Part shown: positions 19,433-28,640 of the stretch, in pieces
How the letters are laid out: each line of letters starts with the position of its first letter
Position numbering within the stretch: the stretch's first letter is position 1
Translations under genes and position numbers: made by a program
Assembly (NCBI RefSeq): GCF_032362555.1
Contig: NC_083532.1
Span: 571,001-635,000, forward strand
DNA from: Amyelois transitella
Lineage: Eukaryota > Arthropoda > Insecta > Lepidoptera > Pyralidae
Direction of reading: 5' to 3'
Length of the DNA: 64,000 nucleotides
The notes under the pieces: model-generated
Seen by the model: the letters and a program-made list of their open reading frames with translations, nothing else
Database searches by the model: none
Told to the model about the DNA's origin: nothing

Positions 19433-21857
19433 AGCTGGGTTTGCGCTGATACAGAAAAACTAGGCATAGACAGTAATACTTATACATATGTGAGCGATTC
19501 GCATGGCTGTCGAAGGTGGTTGGACCACTGTGTGGTTTCGAACTCAGCTTGGCAGACTGTTGTGGAGGTTGAGGTTAGGGAGGACGTGTTTGTGTCAGAT
19601 CATTTACCGCTTATTATTAAATGTGATCTAAACATTGTAAGGCCTACGTTACTGTTACCTAACCTACACCGAAGCACAGTTATATGGGGAGACCGGGATG
19701 AAACACAAACAGCTATGTATCATGATCTGTGCCATAATAGTATGCGTGACATTGATTTTCCTTCCGAGTTTACTGAGTGTAGCCGCGGAATGTGTAGCAA
19801 CAGTGAACATAAGCTAGTGCTCGACCGTTTGTACCAAGATATCATCTGTGCCTTAAGTAATGCTGCTAAAAACACTTACAAGGGACGGTCTAAAAGGAAA
19901 AGCAATGGCAGGCATATATGTGGCTGGAATAAGCATGTTCAGGAGGCTCACAAGCTGGCCAGGCTTAACTACCAAATGTGGCTGCTTTATAATAGGCCTA
20001 AAAACGGTAAAATCTATGAGCTTATGCATGAGTCTCGCAAAGTATTTAAAAGTCGATTAAAATGGTGTAAACAAAACCAGGATCAACTTAAAATGAATAT
20101 CCTCGCCAAACACAGATCTGCCAAAAAGTTTGATCGCTTTTGGAAGGCAACGAGGAAGCTTGATGTTCAGCCTGGTCTGCCGGCTAGTGTAGGAGGAAAA
20201 AATGAGCCGGCGCATATTGCTGAGATGTTCAGAACTCATTTTCAGGTAAATTCACCTTTGGGTCCCTCGGTTCAATCTTTCGAGGAGACCAACCCCAAGA
20301 AAGAGGTACAGTGCTTGCGCGTGTCGGCCGGCCAGGTTAGAAAAGCTTTAAAGAATATGGCTGGCGGTAAGTCTCCTGGACATGACGGGATTAGCGTAGA
20401 GCATTTAAAACATGCGGGTGTTCACCTTCCCAGAGTACTGGCTCTGTTGTTCACAATGTGTATTAGTCATTCGTATTTGCCACCAGAAATGTTGAAGACC
20501 ATCGTGATGCCCATTGTGAAGAACAGAACTGGAGACGTCTCGGATAGCAAAAACTATCGCCCTATATCGTTGGCAACAACAATTGCCAAGGTGTTGGATG
20601 GTGTGCTTAACTCTTATCTAGAGCAATTTGCTAACTTACATGATGCACAGTTCGGGTTTCGATCTGGACTATCCACCGAGAGTGCGATTATAGGTCTTAA
20701 GCACACTATCCAATATTACACAAAGCGACGGACTCCGGTGTACGGCTGTTTTCTGGATTTATCTACGGCTTTTGACCTAGTGTCATATGATAAGTTGTGG
20801 AGAAAGTTGGAAGACAGGGGTGTACCGGATGAAGTAATAAATTTGTTAAAAGTTTGGTATTATATAACCAATTATGTAAAATGGGCTGGCTGTCTGTCTG
20901 GGGCATATAGGTTGGAGAGCGGGGTAAGACAAGGTGGCCTGACATCGCCTACGCTCTTCAACATATATGTCAATGATCTCATTGTCGGGCTGAGTAGTAT
21001 GCGTGTTGGATGTCGAATTGATGGAGTTAGCATCAACAATATAAACTATGCTGATGACATGGTACTGCTTGCCCCGACTTTGGGCGGTTTAAATCAATTG
21101 TTGTGCGTGTGTGAGTCATATGCCATGGAGCATGGGCTCATATATAATGTAAAAAAGTCGGATTACATGGTCTTTGGGGCCGCCGGTAAATGTCCTGAAA
21201 CCAATCACAATATTACCCTGAACGGCATGAACATTCAACGCGTATCTAAATTTAAATACTTAGGACATATAATTGCCGAAGACCTTAAAGACGATGCCGA
21301 CATTGAGAGGGAGCGTAGGGCGTTAGCAGTCAGAGGAAATATGCTGGCTCGCAGATTTTCCCGTTGTACAGAAGAGGTCAAACTCACCCTCTTTAAAGCC
21401 TACTGCCAGAATATGTACACGGGAGGTCTGTGGACTAGTCATACTAAAAAATCACTGGACGCCTTACGTGTTCAATATAACAATGTTTTTCGGATGTTGT
21501 TGGGACTGCCCCGTTACTGTAGCGCATCGGCGATGTTCGCTGAATATCAAGTAGATTGTTTTCCTGCAATTATACGGAAGAAGACCACATCGCTGATCCG
21601 CAGGGTGCGGAGTAGTCCGAATAGCATACTGACAACGTTGGCAGATAGGTATACGTCTCCTATATGGGTCTGCCTAGTGAGGAGATTGATTAGGGAAACG
21701 CACACGCCTTTGTAATCGCTCTCGCACTTTTATTGTTTCTATTTAATTTTCATTTTATGTTTCATGTCTCTGTCGGATTTACTAACTTAGGTTAAGTTTT
21801 ACTAACAAATCTATGGACTTTTGTTGTCTGAAAATAAACGATTTTTATTTATTTATT
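19433..21857 (+). mobile_element. 5'-truncated non-LTR retrotransposon (CR1/Rex1-like)
   Basis: The 2.4 kb LINE begins in the middle of the endonuclease domain and ends with an AATAAA-containing 3' UTR and an ATTT-repeat tail. TATTCTT at 19426-19432 and 21858-21864 is the likely target duplication, although the tail makes its left edge ambiguous. It sits inside a minus-strand SINE, so it is younger than that SINE. Confidence 0.85.
19490..21715 (+). CDS. LINE reverse transcriptase ORF (5'-truncated)
   Basis: This ORF encodes the enzyme that copies LINE RNA into the genome. The first annotated codon is GTG, not a true start: the frame stays open upstream to the LINE breakpoint, reading NTYTYVSDSHGCRRWLDHC. 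The SDHLPL end of the apurinic-type endonuclease is near residue 36. RT blocks follow: NYRPISLATTIAKVLD, AQFGFRSGLSTESA, CFLDLSTAFDLVSYDKLW, ESGVRQGGLTSPTLFNIYVN and the catalytic YADD of NYADDMVLLA near residue 520. There are no internal stops over 741 codons, so the copy is young. The clade is inferred from motif style only. Confidence 0.88.
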   Translation: MSDSHGCRRWLDHCVVSNSAWQTVVEVEVREDVFVSDHLPLIIKCDLNIVRPTLLLPNLHRSTVIWGDRDETQTAMYHDLCHNSMRDIDFPSEFTECSRGMCSNSEHKLVLDRLYQDIICALSNAAKNTYKGRSKRKSNGRHICGWNKHVQEAHKLARLNYQMWLLYNRPKNGKIYELMHESRKVFKSRLKWCKQNQDQLKMNILAKHRSAKKFDRFWKATRKLDVQPGLPASVGGKNEPAHIAEMFRTHFQVNSPLGPSVQSFEETNPKKEVQCLRVSAGQVRKALKNMAGGKSPGHDGISVEHLKHAGVHLPRVLALLFTMCISHSYLPPEMLKTIVMPIVKNRTGDVSDSKNYRPISLATTIAKVLDGVLNSYLEQFANLHDAQFGFRSGLSTESAIIGLKHTIQYYTKRRTPVYGCFLDLSTAFDLVSYDKLWRKLEDRGVPDEVINLLKVWYYITNYVKWAGCLSGAYRLESGVRQGGLTSPTLFNIYVNDLIVGLSSMRVGCRIDGVSINNINYADDMVLLAPTLGGLNQLLCVCESYAMEHGLIYNVKKSDYMVFGAAGKCPETNHNITLNGMNIQRVSKFKYLGHIIAEDLKDDADIERERRALAVRGNMLARRFSRCTEEVKLTLFKAYCQNMYTGGLWTSHTKKSLDALRVQYNNVFRMLLGLPRYCSASAMFAEYQVDCFPAIIRKKTTSLIRRVRSSPNSILTTLADRYTSPIWVCLVRRLIRETHTPL

Positions 21858-21860
21858 TAT

Positions 21861-21896
21861 TCTTTTTTCTATTGGTGCCGGGAACCACACGGCACA
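21861..21896 (-). repeat. Right part of the SINE split by the LINE
   Basis: This is the SINE 5' end on the minus strand, ending GGGAACCACACGGCAC. Confidence 0.8.
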
Positions 21897-22019
21897 GCGG
21901 CATTCCGATAGCATATTTAGTCATTTATAAATTAAGTAAAAATGCATACGTTTTAAGACATTTCCAATAATTGCAGAGAAACCAAAAAAATGTAAGTATT
22001 ACCCTGTAAAGAGGCCATC

Positions 22020-22350
22020 TTGTATGGAATTTTCTAGAAAATTAATTCTAAAGGCAGGCAGTAATTATAAATATCTAGGAATTGACGAGACGCAGTACCT
22101 AGAATTTTATTAAAATTGAAGACATATTTTCAGTGATTTATGGAGATTCAATCAATATACGTACATATTATTTATTTATTTTTAAACTTTAACACAAAAA
22201 TGTACCTTCAAAAGGCGGACTTAATGCCGTTTGGCATTCTCTACCAGTCAACCAGCTGACCAAACAGAAAAACTTTAAGTTGGTGGTGCGATAAAGTGCA
22301 CATGCATACTAGAAAATACATTATATTACAAACAAAATATATACGAAATA
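22020..22350. repeat. AT-rich spacer with a LINE-tail-like fragment
   Basis: AAAGGCGGACTTAATGCCG followed by TTCTCTACCAGTCAACC near 22210-22260 resembles a common lepidopteran retroelement tail. A weaker relative (AGGCGGACTTACTTAAAGCA) lies at 57861. No gene is visible. Confidence 0.4.
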
Positions 22351-22353
22351 CAT

Positions 22354-22616
22354 GTGCCGTGTGGTTCCCAGCACCAATACAAAAAAGAATAGGACCACTC
22401 CATCTCTTTCCCGTGGATGTCGTAAAAGGCGACTAAGGAATAGGCTTATAAACTTGGGATTCCTCTTTTAGGCGATGGGCTAGCAACCTGTCACTATTTG
22501 AATCTCAATTCTATCATTAAGCCAAATAGCTGAACGTGGCCATTCAGTCTTTTCAAGACTGTTGGCTCTGTCTACCCCGCAAGGGATATAGACGTGACTA
22601 TATGTATGTATGTATG
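22354..22616 (+). repeat. SINE (RTE-tailed family), full length
   Basis: This near-consensus copy runs from GTGCCGTGTGGTTCCCAGCA to GACGTGACTATATGTATG and may be one of the younger copies. Confidence 0.9.
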
Positions 22617-22685
22617 TACATAAAATATCAAATTAGGATGACCCATTATTGCTCTGCCGAAGAAAGAACCCATTCACAGCATGTT

Positions 22686-22875
22686 CGCGTCGCGTCTATA
22701 TTCCTTGCGGGGTAGATAGAGCTGTATGGTTAAATTCTGGAATTAATTATCAAATAGTGACAGGTCGCTAGCATACCGCCTCCTTCAAGAACCCGAAGTG
22801 TTTTAGCTATTCCCTTAGTCGCCTTTTACGACATCCATAGGAATATTGAGTAGTTCTATTCTAAAGTTCTGGAAC
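22686..22875 (-). repeat. SINE, decayed
   Basis: This minus-strand copy has several deletions. TTCCTTGCGGGGTAGA, TAGTGACAGGTCGCTA and TTAGTCGCCTTTTACGACA remain. Confidence 0.75.
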
Positions 22876-23162
22876 CCATACCTAAGTATAATATTACTCC
22901 TGCTCATTTTTACACCTACATTTTGTTTTTTTTAAATCTTTGAATTTGTTTTTTTTAAATCTGTGGTTCATTTTAAACTTTCGAACACAACACAAACTTC
23001 TGAGCATAATTACAGTCGTATCAATGATTTAATTATTTGTAAATATGACTGCAGAAGTTTTTTAATTAATATTAATGACAAGACTTTTGAAATTATATTA
23101 TTATCGACCGTGCTGTGTGAAGTAAATTTGTTTAGAAAGAGTTGCTGCCCGCGACTTGCAAA

Positions 23163-23318
23163 CATACATACATATAATCACGACTATATCCATTGCGGGG
23201 TAGACAGAGCGACAGTCTTGAAAAAACTGATAGGCCACGTTGTTTGGCTTAATGATGGAATTGAGATTCAAATAGTGACAGGTTGCTAGCCCATCGCCTA
23301 AATGAAGAATCCCAAAGT
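23163..23318 (-). repeat. SINE 3' half
   Basis: The tail and the blocks up to CCCATCGCCTAAATGAAGAA are present. The 5' half is lost. Confidence 0.78.
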
Positions 23319-23410
23319 TATGTTTGTCTCTGCAAAGGGTGCTTTAAATTAAACTTGCTAAGAAACCGACTTTTAGGTACACTCTAATACCCACCTTATC
23401 CCTTGCGGGG

Positions 23411-23650
23411 TAGCCGTGTGGTTCCCGGCACCAATAAAAAAAGAATAGGACCACTCAATCTCGTTCACATGGATGTCCTAAAAGGGATAGGCTTAAGAAC
23501 TTGGGATTCTTAATTTAGGCGATAGGCTAGCAACCTGTCACTATTTGAGTCTCAATTCTATCACTGAGCCAAACAGCTGAACGCGGCCTTTCAGTCTTTT
23601 GAAGACTGTCGCTCTGCCTACCCCGCAAGGGATATAGACGTGATTATATG
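23411..23650 (+). repeat. SINE, near full length
   Basis: The copy runs from GCCGTGTGGTTCCCGGCACC to GGGATATAGACGTGATTA, with a ~12-base deletion after GTCCTAAAAG. Confidence 0.82.
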
Positions 23651-23741
23651 AGGTAGACAGCGCTTAAAAAGACTAAAGGCTGATCTGTACCGACCAAATG
23701 AATGAAAATGAAACAAAGTTTAAAACTAAACTAAGTATTTA

Positions 23742-25626
23742 TTAACCATTGAAGTTATTATATCTCGGGTCGCTGGTGTAAATGCCGATCTCGTAATCCA
23801 GACCTGTTCCTCTGTCGCTCTTCAGACGAAGGTTCACGTAGGAGTAGCCCACCCCGCCGGCTGTGATGTTGATGCTGGAGTGGCTGTGCAGCTTGTCCAG
23901 AGCTTGGATACCCTGATGAAGGAAAATAAATATTATTAGGCGATTAAGGGATAGGCTTATAAACTTGGTATTCTTCTTTAAAGCGATTGAGGCTAGCAAC
24001 CTGTCACTATTTGAATCTGAATTCCATCGTTTGGAATAGGATCACTCCATATCTGTCCCATGGATGTCGTAAAAGGCGACTTAGGGATAGGGTAATAAAC
24101 TTGGTATTCTTTTGGAAAGCGATTGAGGCTAGCAACCTGTCACTATTTGAATCTGAATTCCATCGTTTGGAATAGGATCACTCCATATCTGTCCCATGGA
24201 TGTCGTAAAAGGCGACTTAGGGATAGGGTAATAAACTTGGTATTCTTTTGGAAAGCGATTGAAGCTAGCAACCTGTCACTATTTGAATCGTAATTCCATC
24301 ATTAAGCCAAACAACTGAACGTAGACTATTAGACTGTTGACTCTGACTACCCCGCAAGGGATATAGACGTGATTATAAATAAATAAATATAGTCGGGACA
24401 AATTACACTGATTGAGTTAGTCTCGAAGTAAGTTCGAGACTTGTGTTACGAGATACTAACTCAACGATACTATATTTTATAATAAATACTTATATAGATA
24501 AACATACAAGACCCAGGGCAATCAGAAAAAGTTCTTTTCTCATCATGCCCTGGCCGGGATTCGAACTCGGGACCTCCGTCGTCACAGACAAGCTTACTAC
24601 AGCTGCGCCACAGAGGCCGTCAATACAGAAATAATGCATACAAATGTGTGCGTAGCGACATCTATACGCCACAAGTCACAAGAACAAAATCAGGCAACGC
24701 TATTAATCGTTAACAGCGAAAAGTATAAATTGCGCAACGGCTTGACCGATTCTCATGAAATTTTGTGAGCATATTGAGTAGGTCTGAGCATCGGCCGACA
24801 TCTTTTTTTCATTCCCCTCAGTGATAAGGGTTGTCTGCTCTTAACATTTTTTTTAACTAGAAATTACTTAAAAATTATTTATATGGCGAAACATTCAACG
24901 TTTGTCGGGACAGTAGGTATAGTCTATACATATAATAAAACAGTAAAAATATTTTGTCTGTACATTTAGTATTTTTGACTGAAATGGATAGAGGGACACT
25001 CAGAATGAATAACAGAAAGCATATTTTTTTTTTATTTTTTGTCTGTCTTTATGTATGATCACGATTATCTCCGAAAGTACTCAACCGATTTACTTAGCAC
25101 TTTCACCATTTGCTTTGTTTAACTCAGAAAAACATTTAAAGTTTGTTACATCAAAATCGGTTCACAAAAAAAAAGTTATCGTCATTTGAATGAACTCAAG
25201 GCATGAGTTTGCCTGCAAATAAGTTTACGCGGAAAAATTCGAAGAGTAGAGAAATAATCAGTTTAAAATTACTTAGTATAAAAAATACGACATAAAATAA
25301 ATATAATTGACAATAAAAATAATATCTGTCATTTTTTATTTGTGTGACTTGTGGCGCATACTTTATGTCGCCACAGTAGATAAATAACAGAATTGAAAAC
25401 CTCCAATTTTCAAGTTGATTTAAAAATAACTTACCGCTATAATCCTATTGGACGGATTGTTATAGAAGAACATTTTCACACGTTTTATAAAAGGTATGGC
25501 ATTATACTGAACATTCGTTATATTCTCCAAAACGACACGATCCAAAACATTACCAAACACATAATTATAACAAGTCACTTGATATAAAGAAAATATGATG
25601 AAAAAACTTAAAATTATCAACTTCAT
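23742..25626 (-). CDS. MBF2-family small secreted protein (two exons)
   Basis: Exon 1 is 25626-25435 and exon 2 is 23912-23742. Together they give 363 bases, 120 aa plus stop. Exon 1 starts MKLIILSFFIIFSLYQVTC, a clear signal peptide, and ends at a GCG|GTAAGT donor. Exon 2 follows TTCCTTCATCAG in phase 0 and encodes GIQALDKLHSHSSINITAGG and VNLRLKSDRGTGLDYEIGIY. The GG(V/P)G...V.(L/I)..KS.R..G pattern with a hydrophobic end typifies the MBF2 family, first named as a silkworm transcription activator but mostly secreted peptides. An AATAAA overlaps the stop codon. The 1.5 kb intron is packed with repeats. The family call is by recognition and was not searched. Confidence 0.75.
23934..24305 (+). 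repeat. 136-bp tandem array inside a SINE
   Basis: The block from GGAATAGGATCACTCC to GAATTCCATCGTTT is repeated with a 136-base period (starts at 24033 and 24169, plus partial copies on either side). It is built from the middle of a plus-strand SINE, and the copies are almost identical. It lies in the MBF2 intron. Confidence 0.85.
24376..24621 (-). repeat. tRNA-derived SINE, full length
   Basis: The tail TAAATAAATAAATA is at left and the head (CCGGGATTCGAACTCGGGA ... GCGCCACAGAGGCCGTC) at right. It lies in the MBF2 intron. Confidence 0.85.
24653..25375. mobile_element. ~720-bp element with inverted ends (weak)
   Basis: The left end (TAGCGACATCTATACGCCAC then AAGTCACA) and right end (TGTGACTTGTGGCGCATACT then TTATGTCGCCAC) are imperfect inverted repeats of ~30 bp. 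The interior holds two Helitron-like pieces, one at 24720-24925 and one at 24909-25215 resembling 10062-10385. It has no coding capacity. Confidence 0.4.
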
Positions 25627-25639
25627 TGTCAATTTGTTT

Positions 25640-26220
25640 ATTTTTTTATTTCTATAAAAGTGATAAATGACAATTTTTAGCAGATGTTTCTAAATATAAG
25701 TGGCTAAATAAATCGAATTGACGAGTATGCTGGTATGCGTACAAGATTACATTGAGGTCGATATACTAAGGTCAGTATGGTGACAAGATTCTGTGTCCAA
25801 GTAAGGATTTTCCTTGAATTGAGTCAGTGATGACGTAATTTTATCTGTTTGTTCCAATTATTGATTTAGAACTTCCTTTGTCAATGAGTTAAGAGGAATG
25901 ACTAGTTTAAAATGAATGCATGTTTCGCACCTAAGTTAAATAGATGGATAGTATCTTTTTTTTTAATTTGAAGCTGGAATACACACACACATTAAGTAGT
26001 TCTAAGTCTTAATTATATTGTTTATTTAATATTAGTATTTATAATCAATTTCTTAGGTTAATATATGTGTAGGTTTATGGTTTTAGTAGATAGGTACATA
26101 TATCATTTATTAGTTATGATGATGTAACTTTGTATATTTGTTTGATGTTAAAATAATAATATTAATGTTAATATTCTCTCAAATAAGATTTAATTAAATA
26201 AAGAGCTTACCTTTAACGAC
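25640..26220. other. Unique region upstream of the MBF2-like gene
   Basis: No repeat or ORF is convincing here. It should contain the promoter of the minus-strand MBF2-like gene, but no clear TATA box or initiator could be assigned. Confidence 0.4.
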
Positions 26221-26225
26221 ATAGC

Positions 26226-26310
26226 GTTTTACAACTGATCGTGGCCTTTCTGTCTTCTCGAGACTGTTGGCTCTGTCTACTTCGTAAGGGATGAAGATGT
26301 TGATATGTAT
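26226..26310 (+). repeat. SINE 3' third, decayed
   Basis: CTGATCGTGGCCTTTCTGTC and GACTGTTGGCTCTGTCTAC are kept, with a mutated tail. Confidence 0.7.
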
Positions 26311-26454
26311 GCATGGTACGTTTCTAACGGTTCCTTTTTAACAATAACACTTAAATGCAATGGATAAATAATTGTCTTTTCATAAAATTGTAACTTCTGC
26401 TCGCGACTTTCATCAACATGGTTTCTAAGTCAATGTTCTTCATCAGAGATATCT

Positions 26455-26685
26455 GTTATAGCTCTCTCTCTCATCTCAGCGTGTTCCCGGTCGCACCCTC
26501 CACAGAAGTGTTTCGGGACCCGGGGTCCGCCTTCCCATTTCTCTCACCACTTGGTCCGGTTTTCGGCGTCCTCAGATTTCAGTCCATTGGCTCGCGTTTC
26601 ATTTTTATCTTTATATCGTCAGGGTCAAGTTTTATCTCTTTACCTAATTTCATCATACGTGGTTTAGGCGTAAAAGCGTAACACA
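26455..26685. repeat. Unclassified GC-richer repeat-like fragment
   Basis: GTTTCGGGACCCGGGGTCCG and CAGTCCATTGGCTCGCGTTT sit in otherwise AT-rich DNA next to an RTE tail. An 87-codon open frame lacks protein character. Confidence 0.3.
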
Positions 26686-26689
26686 TATA

Positions 26690-26870
26690 CGTACATACAT
26701 AAAATCACGCCTCTTTCCCGGAGGGGTAGGCAGAGACTACCTCTTTCCACTTGCCACGATCTCTGCATACTTCCTTCGCTTCATCCACATTCATAACTCT
26801 CTTCATGCAAGCTCGGCGGTTTCGGGTACTTTTGACCTGACCTGACCCTGACCTGTGTGACTTGTCACAC
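26690..26870 (-). mobile_element. RTE LINE 3' tail
   Basis: ATACATAAAATCACGCCTC to CGGGTACTTTTGACCTGACC is the complement of the RTE end. Confidence 0.82.
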
Positions 26871-27590
26871 ATACGTCATGCAGTACAATGCAGGGATCAT
26901 GGCATGAGGTAGGATGTAGTTTCTGCCTATCCCTCCGAGAAACACGCTTGATTTTAGGTACATAGGCGAGTTTCGCCACCACTTACACAAAAGTCCTCCT
27001 ATTTTCTGTCTGTATGTATCTACGTGCTAATCTCGGAAAATTAGGAACGATTATGTTCCTGATTGAAATATTGCAGAGAGCTTTCTGAGTAAGTTTTATA
27101 TCTTCAAATGCTACCCGTGATTAGCCGGGGCGGGTCGCTAGTGTATAAAAAAATTTCTTTGTATACTGTCCTATATTAATCGTGACATTTGGTCAACCGA
27201 TCTTGTTCCCGTTTCTTAGTAATAAGTTGTTATTTGTTTGTTATCAACTAGTTAACGCCCGCCACTCCGTTTGCGTGTTATTGGAAATACTTACGAAGGC
27301 TACATACATACGTACATATAATCACGTCTATATCCCTTGCGGGGTAGACAGAGTCAACAATCTTGTAAAGACTGATAGGCCACGTTCAGCTATTTGGCTT
27401 TTAGATAGAATAGGCATGACGACAGGGTTAAAAAAATCGGTGGATGAATGGTTTGCGTAAAGAAAATAACTAAAGGATTCTAATATAGTATCCAGTTTTA
27501 ATGAAATTATTCATATTATGTATATTTTTAACAAAATAAAAGGGTAAAATACTGCAATCGGCCATGTTAACCGAAACACCAATCACAGCG

Positions 27591-27614
27591 CATGACGTCA
27601 CGGTAATGTAAACC
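27591..27614 (+). promoter_or_regulatory. Subterminal CRE-like palindrome (left)
   Basis: CATGACGTCACGGTAATGTA then AACC contains TGACGTCA 181 bp from the left transposon end and ~150 bp before the nuclease gene start. An inverted relative lies at the same distance from the right end. Confidence 0.5.
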
Positions 27615-28640
27615 AACTTTACTTCACTCACTACTGTTGTGTTTTGTTGTTGTATTGTAAGTTCAGCTGACTTTTTCTTTAGTACGCATCGCATTTGGAT
27701 TGTCTTTTTATTAGTATAAGTGTGAATTGTCGTCTTAACTCGACTCTAAAACAATGGAACCGGGCTTTCTTAAGGCAAACGACTCAAATTTGCCAAGGAT
27801 TGACATAATGATGTTGGGAGATTTCCTCGCAAATAATAAAGAATTTTGCTCGTCTGAGTTTAGAAACGTGAAAACCTCCTTGTAAGTAAATTTAAATTTA
27901 ACACTGAATACAACTTAAAACCTGTAATCAACTCGTTTTGAAATCAGGAGCTTATTTTATTTTACTTTCATTTTCATAGGTTATTTTTACTTTGAACTTG
28001 TCAAATCACATTGAAAATAGGTTAGTCATACTAATAAAACTCATTGTTAAATATCATTGTTTATTTTTGAAGCGTGAAGCACCTACTAGTATTTTTTCTC
28101 ATAGTAAACATCTATCTAATATCATATTCACCAAGTCATTGTACATGTAGGTATTTGTTCTAATTAATTTCAATTATTTTAGGTCTTCAAGACCATCATA
28201 TGGGGATGATGCAATCAGCTATGTGCAACTTAAACGGGAAGGAAATATTTGTATGGTAAAGTGCAAGATTTGCCCAGAGCATAAAGTCCATGCAAAACTA
28301 TATGCTGTTACATTGATGGTTGATGAAAATGAAGAAAAAGTAGTATCAATCCAATGCCATGATTGTGTTGCTGCCCAAGGCGGATGTAAGCATGCCATGG
28401 CTCTGCTTATGTGGGTCCATAGGCGAAGCGAAGAACCTTCTTGCACAGAAGTTTTATGTTACTGGCGGAAATCAAAGCTATCAAGAGTTGGCACTTCCTT
28501 GAAATTTGTATCTTCAAAAGATTTATCTAAAGGTAGCCCTCTATTGCCTTCTAACTCTATAGTTCTGGCAAAATTTTTAGAAGAAGGAAAAAAGAGAAAA
28601 GTTAACAACTGCGAGCTTCTAAAACATCAGCTAGATTATA

